Part shown: piece by piece, positions 24,657 through 34,300 of the stretch
Position numbering within the stretch: position 1 is the first letter of the stretch
Layout of the letters: each line of letters opens with the position of its first letter
Source: Myxococcus hansupus
GTDB lineage: Bacteria > Myxococcota > Myxococcia > Myxococcales > Myxococcaceae
Direction: 5' to 3'
Assembly (NCBI RefSeq): GCF_000280925.3
Contig: NZ_CP012109.1
Span: 868,001-932,000 of the forward strand
Length of the DNA: 64,000 nt
Notes under the pieces: model-generated
Told to the model about the DNA's origin: nothing
What the model saw: the letters and a program-made list of their open reading frames with translations, nothing else
Databases searched by the model: none
Position numbers and translations under genes: made by a program

Positions 24657-25478
24657 ATGTCGCTCAAGGGCATTGGACAGCAGACGTTGGACGTCATCGA
24701 GCGGGGCCAGTACCTGGCTCCCTCGGGGCGGCGCGTCGATTTGGGAGATTCGGTCGAACGCGCGGTTCAAGGCACGGTGTTGTACCGGCCGGGCGAGTTC
24801 TCGCGCATCACGGTGGACACCTCGCCCGTGGAACCTCCGTCCGGAGTCCGCATTGAGGTGACGGCGGAGAAGACCGGCGCCGCCGCGCGTCGGCTGGTGG
24901 AGGCGGGCGCCGCGCACGTGGGCGCGCTGAACTTCGCGTCGGCGAAGAACCCCGGTGGCGGTTTCCTGGGCGGTGCGAAGGCGCAAGAGGAGGACCTGGC
25001 GCGCTGCTCGGCGCTGTACCCGTGCCTGCTCACGCAGCGCGACTACTACGACGCCAACCGCGCGGACCCGTCACCGCTCTACACGGACCATCTCATCTAC
25101 GCGCCGGACGTGCCCTTCGTCCGGGACGAGTCCCTGGCGTTCCTGGAGCAACCCTTCCAGGTCTCCATCCTCACGGCGCCCGCCCCCAACGCGGGCGTGG
25201 CGCTGTCACGCGACTCGGGCGTGGGCGCGAGCATCCGCGAGGTGCTTCAGTCCCGCGCGCTGAACGTGCTCCGGGTGGCCGCGCACCAGGGCCACCGGAC
25301 GTTGGTGCTCGGCGCGTGGGGCTGCGGCGTGTTCCGCAACAACCCCGTCGAGGTCGCCGAGGCCTTCGCCCTCGCGCTGGCCTCGTTCCCCGGCGCCTTC
25401 ACGCACGTCGTCTTCGCCGTCTACGAGCGCGGCGGCGATGGGCCGAACCTGCGCGCGTTCCAGGCGCGCTTCGGCTGA
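24657..25478 (+). CDS. bacterial-type poly(ADP-ribose) glycohydrolase-like macrodomain protein (TIGR02452 family)
   Basis: 273 residues from ATG 24657 (MSLKGIGQQTL). The PARG catalytic loop is intact: GGG at ~100-102, then FLGGAKA and QEE at 110-112, matching GGG-x(6-8)-QEE, with the second Glu as the general acid. TAPAPNAGV and LVLGAWGCGVFRNNP are the family's other conserved stretches. It should remove ADP-ribose chains from proteins. Intact copy of the gene that is wrecked at 23161. No obvious ADP-ribosyltransferase lies nearby. Confidence 0.83.
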   Translation: MSLKGIGQQTLDVIERGQYLAPSGRRVDLGDSVERAVQGTVLYRPGEFSRITVDTSPVEPPSGVRIEVTAEKTGAAARRLVEAGAAHVGALNFASAKNPGGGFLGGAKAQEEDLARCSALYPCLLTQRDYYDANRADPSPLYTDHLIYAPDVPFVRDESLAFLEQPFQVSILTAPAPNAGVALSRDSGVGASIREVLQSRALNVLRVAAHQGHRTLVLGAWGCGVFRNNPVEVAEAFALALASFPGAFTHVVFAVYERGGDGPNLRAFQARFG

Positions 25479-25600
25479 GGCGCGCCAGTGTCCGACGGGA
25501 CTGAGCGAGCAGCCAGGCGAGCGGCCGTTGGGGCCCGGCGGGGCCATGTGCATCGTTCCCTGACGGACGGGGCTGTGGCACCGGAAAGGAACGACGACAC

Positions 25601-26452
25601 ATGGCGACGGGGACGTTGCGCCGGCCCGACCTCCAACGGGCGGCACGGGCGGGGCGGGAAGCAAGCCGCAGCGGCGTGGAGTGGGCGGCCCGAGCGGGCT
25701 ACACGGCGCGTGGCGCCGTCTACGCGGTGATTGGCGCGCTGGCGTTGATGCTGGCCACGGGCGAGGGCGGCCAGGCGACGGACACCCATGGCGCGGTGGC
25801 GGAAGTGGCGCGCCAGCCCTTCGGTTCGGTGCTGCTCGTGTTGCTGGGCGTGGGCCTGCTGGCGTTCGCGCTGTGGCGCTTCGCCCAGGCCGCGTGGGAT
25901 TTGGAAGACAAGGGCCGCTCCGGGAAGGGGCTGGCGGCGCGCGTGGGCATGGTGGGCAGCGGGGTGATTCACGCCAGCCTCGCGCTCACGGCCTTCAACC
26001 TGCTCCGTGGCCGTGGAGGCGGTGGGGGTGGTGGCAATCAGAGCCTCACCGCGAAGCTGCTGTCACAGCCCTTTGGTCAGGCGCTGGTCGTGCTCGTGGG
26101 CCTGTCGGTGATGGCGTTCGCCGGCTACCAGTTCTACCGGGCCTGGAAGGGGAAGATGCTGGAGAAGCTCACCCTGTCCGGACTGGCGGCGCGTCAGCGG
26201 ACCTGGGTGGAGCGCATCTGCAAGGCCGGGGTCGCCGCGCGCGGCGTGGTGTTCCTGCTGGTGGGCTGGTTCTTCATCCAGGCCGCGTTGAACGCGGACC
26301 CCGGTGAAGCGGGCGGCCTGGGCGAAGCGCTGGGCACGTTGGCGGCACAGCCCTTCGGACCCTGGTTGCTGGGCGCCGTGGCCCTGGGGTTGGTGGGGTA
26401 CGCCGTGTACCAGTTCTGCGCGGCGCGCTACCGGCACATCCCCACGCCGTGA
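25601..26452 (+). CDS. DUF1206 membrane protein
   Basis: 283 residues from ATG 25601, preceded by AAAGGAA. Three homologous two-helix repeats start ARAGYTARGAVYAVIGALAL, ARVGMVGSGVIHASLAL and CKAGVAARGVVFLLVGWFF. Each is followed by a QPFG..LL..LG motif and a second helix. This is the DUF1206 pattern: six membrane helices in total. A Gly-rich stretch joins repeats 2 and 2b. Function unknown; often stress-related in other bacteria (inference). Confidence 0.88.
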   Translation: MATGTLRRPDLQRAARAGREASRSGVEWAARAGYTARGAVYAVIGALALMLATGEGGQATDTHGAVAEVARQPFGSVLLVLLGVGLLAFALWRFAQAAWDLEDKGRSGKGLAARVGMVGSGVIHASLALTAFNLLRGRGGGGGGGNQSLTAKLLSQPFGQALVVLVGLSVMAFAGYQFYRAWKGKMLEKLTLSGLAARQRTWVERICKAGVAARGVVFLLVGWFFIQAALNADPGEAGGLGEALGTLAAQPFGPWLLGAVALGLVGYAVYQFCAARYRHIPTP

Positions 26453-26459
26453 CGGGGGC

Positions 26460-26924
26460 TCAGACGCAGCGCCGCTCGAGGGACGGGGCGGTGGTGCCCA
26501 GCAGCTCGGCGGCCATCGGTCCGTGCGTTCCCACCAGTGCGGGGTAGGCGTCGATGGGCGCGGCGCAGCCCACGACGAAGTCCGTGGCCTCGCGCAGCTT
26601 CGTCAACGCGAAGTCCGTGCAGTGAATGGTGAGGAGGGGGAGGATGCCGGGCTCGCTGAGCCACTTCACGCCGTCCGACAAGTCGTGGGCGCTCACGAAG
26701 GATTGCACCGCGTCGCGGAGCCTGCGGCTCTCCGCCATGGCGACGGGGAGCCCGCTGCGCCGGTCCCGTTGTGGGGCGGGGACGTAGGGGGCCGAGTCAT
26801 CCTCGCGCGGCATGATGATGCTCTCAATCCACATCGGATGGACCCCTGACGGAAGCGCTGGTTCGAGCATGACGACGGGCGCGGAAGATTCCGTCGCACG
26901 CCGAACCGTGACGGCATGATGCAC
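26460..26924 (-). CDS. conserved hypothetical protein
   Basis: Up to 154 residues. The start is uncertain: 26924, MLEPALP at 26870 and MWIESIIMP at 26834 are all possible and none has a strong ribosome site. The protein is soluble with an acidic middle (MPREDDSAPYVPAP) and a C-terminal ~90-residue domain (LRDAVQSFVSAHDLSDGVKWL, HCTDFALTKLREATDFVVGCAAPID). It lies 85 nt downstream of the histidine kinase gene on the same strand. No family recognised. Confidence 0.6.
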   Translation of the reverse strand: MHHAVTVRRATESSAPVVMLEPALPSGVHPMWIESIIMPREDDSAPYVPAPQRDRRSGLPVAMAESRRLRDAVQSFVSAHDLSDGVKWLSEPGILPLLTIHCTDFALTKLREATDFVVGCAAPIDAYPALVGTHGPMAAELLGTTAPSLERRCV

Positions 26925-27008
26925 GAGTCCTGATTCCGTTCCGGCGCCAAGTCCTTCCCGGAAGGCGTCACGTGTACGAAAGCGGAGGATATTCGGGGGG
27001 CCCTCGGG

Positions 27009-28700
27009 TCAGGCCTCGCGTGGCAAATCCACCACGAAGGCCGCGCCGCCGCCAGGGGTCTCCTCGACGTGGACACGCCCTCCGTGGGCCTCGACGATTT
27101 GCCGGACGATGTGGAGCCCCAGGCCCAGGCCGCCGCGCCGCTGGGCGTTGTCGCCCTGGGTGAAGCGCTCGAAGACGCGGTCCCGGTCCGCCGCGGGGAT
27201 GCCCGGTCCGCTGTCCTGCACCACCACGCGGATGGTGGCGGGCTCGCACGTCAGCGACACCTTCACGGGTTTGCCCGCGCCGTAGCGGAAGGCGTTGCTG
27301 AGCAGGTTGCTCAGCACCTGCTCCATGCGCAGCCGGTCGAAGCGGCCCGTCGCCGTGGCGTCCACCTGCGCGTCCAGCGCCACACCCGCCAGCCGCGCCT
27401 CTTCGGTGAAGCGGGAGACGACGTCCGTCACCACCAGCGCCAGGTCCCCTTCGGAGAACTGGAAGTCCAGCTTGCCCGTCTGGATGCGGCTGACATCCAG
27501 CAGGTTGTCCACCAGCGCGCCCAGCCGGCGGAGCTGGCGCTCCGTGTTGTCCAGCTTCCCCACCACCTTCTCCGAGCCCAGCAGTTGGCCGGGCGCGGTG
27601 TCCCCCATGCGCCGCAGCGTCTGGACCTGGAGCCGCAGCGAGGTGAGCGGCGTGCGCAGCTCGTGGCTGGCCATGGAGAGAAAGTCGTCGCGCGTGCGCA
27701 CCGCCTCCTGCAGCGCGGCCTCCGTCTCCTTCAGCGCGGTGATGTCCAGGATGGCCCCGCGCACCACGGCCACGTTGCCGGAGGCGTCGCGAATCACCCG
27801 GGCGCGGCTGGTGAGCCAGTGCCAGCTCCCGTCCGGCCAGCACGTGCGGAAGGTGGAGGTGTAGGCGTCCACCTGCTGGGTGAACAGCAGGGTGACCTGG
27901 GCCTCCACCTCCGCGCGGTCGTCCGGATGGATGGAGGCGAGGAACATCTCGTGGGTCCACACCGCCTGCGGCTGCGCGTAGCCGTAGAGCCGGTCATGCG
28001 CCTCGGAGCGGAACACCTGTCCGGTGACGAGGTTCGTCTCCCAGACGGCCATCTGCGCGGAGTCGAGCGCCACCTGGAAGCGCTCACCCAACTGCCGGAA
28101 GCGCTCCTCGATGCGCGCCACCTCGCTCTCGGCGTGCTGGCGCTGGGTGATGTCCGCGGCGAGCACCCACGTCTCGTCGCCCACCGCGCGGACCGTCACC
28201 TCCAGCCAGGTGCGTGAGGGCAGCTCCGCGAGGAAGCGCCCGCCTTCGCGCGCGTTGAGCGCCGCCATCAGCCGCTCGTGCAGCACCGTGCCCGTCAGCT
28301 CGGGGCGGGCGAGCCAGGGCTCCTGGCCGCGCACCTGCTCGGCGGGCAGGCCCAGCAGGGCGGCGGCGCGCGCGTTCAGCTCACGCACCCGGCCCTGGGC
28401 ATCCAGCGTGAAGAAGGCCTCGCCCATCATCTCCTGAAGCACACACAGCCGGGCCTCGGCGGACAGGGCGGCCTGGTCGGCGGCGTGGGCGGGCATCTCG
28501 GTGAGGGGGGCCAGCTCCGAGGGACGGCCGGGCTCGGAAGACGGAGCGAGTCTCATGGGGCCTGGAAACGTCTCCTGACCTTCCGGAGGCGTCAAGCCGT
28601 CTGGCTCGGAGCTCGTGGGAGTGCGCGGCGCGTCACGCGGTGCGTGATGCCGGTCCCTCCGCCCCCGCTTCCGGCCCCCCGGAGGCCCCGACTCACCCAT
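27009..28700 (-). CDS. cytoplasmic PAS-PAS sensor histidine kinase
   Basis: 563 residues from ATG 28700, with GGAGG overlapping the end of the gene upstream; a start at 28556 (MRLAPSSEPG) is an alternative, since the first 48 residues are Arg/Pro-rich. Two PAS domains (residues ~84-190 and ~200-325, the second with a PAC-like WPDGSWHWL) precede the HisKA domain with phospho-acceptor His346 (SMASHELRTPL). The ATPase lobe has the N box (SNLLSNAFRYG), DSGPGIP and GLGLGLHIV. No membrane helix, so it senses an internal signal. No response regulator is adjacent: an orphan kinase. Confidence 0.92.
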   Translation of the reverse strand: MGESGPPGGRKRGRRDRHHAPRDAPRTPTSSEPDGLTPPEGQETFPGPMRLAPSSEPGRPSELAPLTEMPAHAADQAALSAEARLCVLQEMMGEAFFTLDAQGRVRELNARAAALLGLPAEQVRGQEPWLARPELTGTVLHERLMAALNAREGGRFLAELPSRTWLEVTVRAVGDETWVLAADITQRQHAESEVARIEERFRQLGERFQVALDSAQMAVWETNLVTGQVFRSEAHDRLYGYAQPQAVWTHEMFLASIHPDDRAEVEAQVTLLFTQQVDAYTSTFRTCWPDGSWHWLTSRARVIRDASGNVAVVRGAILDITALKETEAALQEAVRTRDDFLSMASHELRTPLTSLRLQVQTLRRMGDTAPGQLLGSEKVVGKLDNTERQLRRLGALVDNLLDVSRIQTGKLDFQFSEGDLALVVTDVVSRFTEEARLAGVALDAQVDATATGRFDRLRMEQVLSNLLSNAFRYGAGKPVKVSLTCEPATIRVVVQDSGPGIPAADRDRVFERFTQGDNAQRRGGLGLGLHIVRQIVEAHGGRVHVEETPGGGAAFVVDLPREA

Positions 28701-28706
28701 GCGCGC

Positions 28707-29963
28707 TCAGCCTCCGTTTGCTTCCGCCGTGGGGTCCACCAGGGGTTCAGGCATGACCCAGAGCGCCGTGGGCTGAAGATAGGCCGCGTTGAACGCGAAG
28801 AGGATGCCCGTCCAGCGGTCCCAGAAGTCGGCCCAATTGTACTCAGTGGGCGGCGAGGTGAACGGATTACCGTCCCGGTCTCCCTGGCTGTAGGCGAAGT
28901 CCGCGTACGTCCACGTCATCGTCCCGAAGTCCGTGGACAAGAGCGGGGTGAGGGTCCGCAGCAGCTCGACGCGCGACACTTCATCCGGGCGTTGGACGGC
29001 GGGCGAGAAGACGGGCTGCGCCATGTCGTGCTGCTCGCGCCAGGCGATGTAGTTGTTGCCCATGGCAATCAGCGCGTCGCGCGTGGCGGGCGTGGGCGCC
29101 AGGCGGGCCTCTTCGTACAGCGCGAAGGCCGCCACCAGCAGGCTCTTCCAGTGCATGCCCGGAAAGAGGGTGTTGAACTGGAAGGGACGCGGCGAGTCGA
29201 AGGCGTGGGCGAGCGCGTAGTCGAAGGCCTGCCGGGACTGCGCGGGCACCGCGTCCACCAGCGTGAACTCCGTCAGCACGCGCTCGGGCGTCACCGCGCC
29301 CGCGCCCGCGCGCCAGTTCATGTAGAGGCGCCCCGAGCCGCCGATGTCCGAGAAGATGGCGAGGTTGCTCTCGTTGAGCGTGCGCTCCAGCGTGTCCACC
29401 ACGCGCTCCGCCTTGTCGAGCGGGTGCACGCCGGGCGCGCTCGCGTAGAGCGCCGCGAGCCGGGCCGTGGTGGTGAGCAGCGTGCGCGGGTCCAACAGGG
29501 CCGCGCCATTCATGGCCGTGGTGAGCGAGGCGAGCGACGCCGCCACGTCGAAGGGCAGGCCGGACAGCACGAGCTGCAGGCCCAGCCGCTCCACGGAGAG
29601 GTGCAAGGTGCCCGAAAGGCCCACGCGCCCCAGCGCCTGCTGGAGCGACAGGGAGGGCTGGCCCCTCGCGACCCGGATGATGCCGCGGGCCAGGGACGCG
29701 CCCAGCAGGCCCTCACCACCCGTGCGGGAGGCGTGCGGCGCGAAGACGAACCAGTTGGGTCGCACGGCGCTGGTTCCACCCGGAGTGAGCGTGGGGTCCA
29801 GCAGGCCGCCGATGTCGTACGCCAGCTCGATGTAGCCCGCGGTGATGAGGTTGTTGTCCTCCAGCGGCGTGGTCTGGGCGTGGGACGGCGTGGCCAGCAG
29901 CACGCTCGCGAGGAGCAGCGCGCACGGCAGGCGCAGGGCGATGTGGGGAGGGGTGAGGTGCAT
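28707..29963 (-). CDS. secreted hypothetical protein
   Basis: 418 residues with a signal peptide (ALRLPCALLLASVLLATPSHAQT). The mature protein is mixed alpha/beta with a Leu/Ala-rich helical middle and a C-terminal part rich in Trp, Tyr and Phe (TYADFAYSQGDRDGNPF, YNWADFWDRWTGILFAFNAAYL). No known motif. The kinase gene starts seven bases after its stop, so the two are probably co-transcribed; the protein could be a periplasmic partner of that pathway, but this is inference. Confidence 0.75.
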   Translation of the reverse strand: MHLTPPHIALRLPCALLLASVLLATPSHAQTTPLEDNNLITAGYIELAYDIGGLLDPTLTPGGTSAVRPNWFVFAPHASRTGGEGLLGASLARGIIRVARGQPSLSLQQALGRVGLSGTLHLSVERLGLQLVLSGLPFDVAASLASLTTAMNGAALLDPRTLLTTTARLAALYASAPGVHPLDKAERVVDTLERTLNESNLAIFSDIGGSGRLYMNWRAGAGAVTPERVLTEFTLVDAVPAQSRQAFDYALAHAFDSPRPFQFNTLFPGMHWKSLLVAAFALYEEARLAPTPATRDALIAMGNNYIAWREQHDMAQPVFSPAVQRPDEVSRVELLRTLTPLLSTDFGTMTWTYADFAYSQGDRDGNPFTSPPTEYNWADFWDRWTGILFAFNAAYLQPTALWVMPEPLVDPTAEANGG

Positions 29964-30076
29964 GGGCGCGGAACCACCTGCAAAGGGGTTCCAGGGAAGT
30001 AGTCACGTCCATGCACCTTCCAATGCATTCCTCGGGCGGCGTGAGCAAAAGCGTCCGCCACGCGACGCTCACATCC

Positions 30077-31000
30077 TCACGGGCAGGGGCCGCAATCCAG
30101 TGCGCAGTTGTCGTACCGGTGGGAGGTGCCGCAGCGCTCGGTGGCCTGGCACACCCCGTCCCCACATTGATTCACATCCGCGGGGGACAGCCGCGTGGTG
30201 ATGGGGAGGTAGGTGACGCCGCCCGCCGTGCAGGTGGCGAAGAAGAGCCCGCCTTCGTCCAGCGTGCAGTGGGACGTACAGTCGCCCACGTGCACCATGG
30301 GGGCACATGGCACCTCGGTCTCCGTGCCGTCGTCGAGCAGGCCCGCGCAGGCGCGAGAGGTGCTCTCCTGCGGGCCCAGGGGCGCGCGCTCCGCGGCCAC
30401 GTAGAGGCCTTCCTCGTTGAAGAGGTTGCCGAAGAAGCACGACTCCTTGCGGGAGTAGGTGATGATTTCCTCCGCCGTGTAGGGGATGACGTCCCCGGCG
30501 GCGTCCCGGCCGAGCACGGAGATGAGCAGCGACTCTCCCAGTCGGTTGCCGTGGGCCGCCAGGCACGCGGAGACGATTTGCTGCTCGGCCAGCGTGGCCG
30601 CGTTGCCCGCGGCCCAGCTCGGCGCCAGTCCCAGCCCGCCGTCCCAGGTGTACTGCACGCTGGTGGTTGGGGAGGTGAAGGTGCGCGTCTGCCCGTCGGG
30701 CACCGCGCAGCGGACCACGTAGCGCATCGCCATGTCGGCCAGGGAGGGATTGGACTGGAACCAGGTGGTGAAGGCCGTCGACGACAGCCCATTGAACGAC
30801 AGGCCGTTGAATGACAGCCCATTGAACGACAGGCCATTGAATGACAGGCCATTGAACGACAGCCCGTTGATGGACTCCTGCGGTTGCACCTGCGCACCCG
30901 TGGGAGGCGGTGCCTCCGGCATCAGGGGCTCACAGCCCGTCAGGCCCAGCGCCGTCACAGCGAGCAGCGGAAACGTCTTCGCGAACAGTGGCTTTTTCAT
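30077..31000 (-). CDS. lipoprotein with NGLSF repeats and a Cys-rich tail
   Basis: 307 residues from ATG 31000 (MKKPLFAKTF), with GGGGAG before it. Signal ending LTGC; short linker; then five perfect NGLSF pentads (residues ~45-70). A ~190-residue domain with several Cys pairs follows, and a terminal CGDGVCQATERCG...NCALDCGPCP module resembling the myxobacterial Cys-rich surface repeat. Predicted to be outer-membrane anchored and disulfide-bonded. The function of the pentads is unknown. Divergent from the cyclase gene. Confidence 0.82.
   Translation of the reverse strand: MKKPLFAKTFPLLAVTALGLTGCEPLMPEAPPPTGAQVQPQESINGLSFNGLSFNGLSFNGLSFNGLSFNGLSSTAFTTWFQSNPSLADMAMRYVVRCAVPDGQTRTFTSPTTSVQYTWDGGLGLAPSWAAGNAATLAEQQIVSACLAAHGNRLGESLLISVLGRDAAGDVIPYTAEEIITYSRKESCFFGNLFNEEGLYVAAERAPLGPQESTSRACAGLLDDGTETEVPCAPMVHVGDCTSHCTLDEGGLFFATCTAGGVTYLPITTRLSPADVNQCGDGVCQATERCGTSHRYDNCALDCGPCP
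30788..30862. repeat. 15-bp tandem repeats inside the lipoprotein gene
   Basis: Five contiguous 15-bp units (consensus CCCATTGAACGACAG on the plus strand, variants at bases 1, 4 and 10) encode the NGLSF pentads on the minus strand. Most differences are synonymous, showing selection to keep the peptide. Confidence 0.85.
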
Positions 31001-31376
31001 CGACTCCCCAAGTGGGTCCAGGTCGCCGGGTGGCTCGCGGTGCGAGACCCGGAAACGGCCAGTCGAGACGTGCGGGCATGCGGCAGGGTGGCCTGCGCGC
31101 AAAATTGCGCCAGTGATGCGTGCGGTCAACCAGCACCCACGGGTGATGTTTGCAATCGCTGACAGTCTGGCCATGTGGGAGTGCGCGCCGTGGGGGCTGG
31201 TGGACGTGCCTTGGGGGGCGAGGGCGCCGTGGCGTTGTGGACGCGGCCGTGAGCTTCCGTCGGTTGATGGATGCTGCCTGTGTTGAGGCCCGGAGCTTGG
31301 GCCCGGCACGCATGGGCTGCGTCCGTTCCGCGTGGTGTCATCTCTTCAGCGGGAACTGGCATCGCAGGAGCGTGCG
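31001..31376. other. divergent promoter region
   Basis: 376 nt between the lipoprotein start and the cyclase start. No supported gene; frames here are low-complexity. It must hold promoters for both directions. No clear sigma-70 boxes or palindromes were identified. Confidence 0.4.
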
Positions 31377-34300
31377 ATGGGTGATGCGTCCTCAAGACGG
31401 TTGGCAGGCTCGGTGACGAGCATGCTGAGGGCTCTGCCCGGCCATGAACAGCAGGCGGCCTCGACGATGCCTCCCGAAGGTTCAGTGGCCCTGGTCTTCA
31501 CCGACGTTCAAGGCTCCACGCGGCTGTGGGAGCGGTGTGGCGCGGGCATGCGCGCCGCGCTGGAGGTCCATGACCGAGTGCTTCGCTCGCTCCTGGTGGG
31601 CAGCACCGGCTACGAGGTGAAGACGCAGGGTGACTCCTTCATGATCGCCTTCCCCTCGGTGCTGGACGCGCTGGGGTGGTGCCTGGAGGCGCAGGACGCG
31701 CTGCTGTGCGCGGCGTGGCCCGCGGACATCCTGTCGCAGCCGGAGGCGGCGGAGGAGGTGGGGCCAAGGGGCCTGCTGTTCCGGGGGCTGCGGGTGCGCA
31801 TGGGCGTGCACGTGGGCGAGCCCGAGTGCCGGCTCGATGAGCGCTCCGGCCGCACCGACTACCTGGGCCGCATGGTGAACGTGGCGGCGCGGGTGGCCGC
31901 CGCGGGCCATGGCGGGCAGGTGCTGGTGAGTGGGAGCGCCTGGGCGCAGGCCGCGCAGGCCGTGGAGGCCCTGGGGCGTCCCGCGGTGCGGCCTTTGGGC
32001 GCGTTCCGGCTGAAGGGCATCGACGACGCCGTGGCGTTGGTGGAGGTGCTGCCCGCGCATCTGTCGGAGCGGCGTTTCGGTGTGCCGCGCGCACCGCGAG
32101 ACAGGCAGGGCAACGTGCCGGTGCTTCAAGATGGGTTGGTGGGCCGGTGCGTGGAGCTGGGCGTGCTCCGCCGCTGGTTGTCGGAGGGCGCGCGGCTGCT
32201 GACGGTGCTGGGGCCCGGCGGCATGGGCAAGACGCGGCTGGCCACCTTCCTGGGCGCGCTGGAGCTGGAGTCCGGCACCTGGGAGGGCGGCGTCTGGCTG
32301 TGCGAGCTGTCCGAGGCGCAGACGGCGGAGGCGCTCTGTCTGGCGGTGGGCCAGACGCTGGGCCTCACCCTGCGCGGAGATGGCGACCCCACCGAACCGG
32401 TGGAGCGGCTGGGGCGCGCGCTGCATGACTGCGGTGATGTGCTGGTCATCCTCGACAACCTGGAGCAGGCGGTGCAGCACGTGCCCGCCACGCTGGGACG
32501 CTGGATGCAGATGGCGCCGCGCGCGCGCTTCCTGGCCACGTCGCGCGAGGCGCTGGGCCTCGTGGGAGAGCGGCTGCTGGATTTGACGCCGCTGTCGGTG
32601 CCGGAGGAAGGCGAGTCGCGGCTGGAGGAGCTGGTCCGTTCGGAAGCGGTGCGCCTGTTCACGCTGCGGGCGCGTGAGGCGCGAGGGCACTTCGAGCTGA
32701 CCGCGGGCGAGGCGCCCTTCGTGGCGGACATCGTGCGCCAGTTGGATGGCATCGCCCTGGCCATCGAGCTGGCCGCGGCGCGGATGGCGCTGCTCAGCGT
32801 GAGTCAGCTCCGCGAGCGGCTGTCGCGCCGCTTCGAGCTCCTGCGCGCGGGACGCCGGGACGGGCGCGCGCGGCAGGCGACGCTGCGAGGCGCCATCGAC
32901 TGGTCCTGGAACCTGCTGGAGCCGGAGGAGCGGGCGGCGCTGGCGCGGTGCTCGGTGTTCCGTGGCGGCTTCACGCTGGAGGCGGCGGAGGCGGTGCTGG
33001 GGCTGCCGTCGGACGGGCCGGCCGTGCTGGACGTGCTCCAGTCGCTGCGCTCCAAGTCGTTGCTGCGCGTGATGGAGGCGGAGCTGCCCGGCGGCGACGC
33101 TCGGCTGGGGCAATACGAGAGCATCCGTCAGTACGCCGCCGTCCGGCTGAGCGAGGAGGGCTCGGAGGTGGCGCTCGCGGAGCGGCACGCGGACTGGTAC
33201 CTCGCGCTGGCCCGCAGCCTCCGCGCGCAGGTGCGGTGTCAGGGCGGCGCGGAGGCCCTCCAGCGGCTGGCGCAGGAGCGGGAGAACCTGCTGGCCGCGT
33301 GTGACAACGCCCTGGCCGTGACGCCCGCGACGTCCCGCTCCGTGGAGCGGGCCCTGGAGGCGCTGGTGGCGCTGGAGCCGGAGGTGGTGGCCCGGGGCCC
33401 CGTGCGCCTGCTGCTGGAGCGGTTGGATGCGGCGTTGAAGCGGGCCGAGCAGGTCCTGGTGTCGCCCCAGCTCGTGGCCGAGGCCGTGGCGGTGCGAGGC
33501 CGGGTGTACCTGGAGGCGGGACACCTGGACTCGGCCCGGAAGGACCTGGAGTGGGCGCGTGGCTCCCTGCGAGGGCTGGGCGCGGTGGCGGGGGAGAAGC
33601 GCGTGTTGGTGGACCTGTCGATTGTCGCCCGGCACGAAGGGGAGCTGTCCCAGGCCTGGGAGCTGGTGCGCGAGGCCCGGCAGCTCTCCTCCGGCGGCGA
33701 CCGGTGGCTGGACGCGTACACGGTGGGGAACCTGGGCCTGGTGGAACAGGCGCGGTGTGGCGCGGAGGCGGCCATCCCGCATCTGCGCGCGGCGCAGGCG
33801 CTGTTCCACGGCGTGGGCGACGTGACGTTCGAGGTGGGCTTCCTGACCAACTGCGCGGTGGCGATTGGCGAGATGGGGCGCACGCGCGAGGCGATGGGCC
33901 TGCTGGAGGAGGCGATGGCGCGCTCGGCCAGCGTGGGCGACCGCGCCGGGCATGCGTTGGCGCGGCTCAACCTGGGCTGCTACCTGCTGGAGGAGGCCCG
34001 TCCCCAGGACGCGCGCGAGCACCTCCTGGCGGCGGCGCGGATTGGCCGGCAGTTGGGGCAGCGGCTGTTGGAGGGATCCGCGCTGGGCGAGCTGGGGCGC
34101 GCGGAGCTGGCCCTGGGCGAGTGGAGCGAGGCGTGGGCCCGCTTGTCTGAGGCGGTGTCCGGCCTGGGCCGGGTGTCGCGCGGGCAGGTGCTGCGCTTCG
34201 CGGTGTACCGCGCGGTGGTGGAGGCCTACGTGGGAGACGCCTCGGCGGCGGAGGCGAGCTTCGTCGTGCTGGAGGGCGCGCCGGAGCTGCTCGCCAACCC

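Larger units (their letters stand above)
22014..24964 (+). repeat. tandem segmental duplication (lipoprotein + PARG gene)
   Basis: Unit A (22014 to ~23318) and unit B (~23319 onward) share the same order: an upstream segment beginning ATGAAT..AATGCA, a conserved GAGTGATA, the block ending CCGGCCCCGCGGGCCTG, the lipoprotein gene, the GTGACACGAAGGCTCGCG leader and the start of the PARG gene. In unit A the PARG gene is broken off after the GGGFLG codons, exactly where unit B begins. Divergence between units is moderate, so the event is not recent. Confidence 0.75.
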
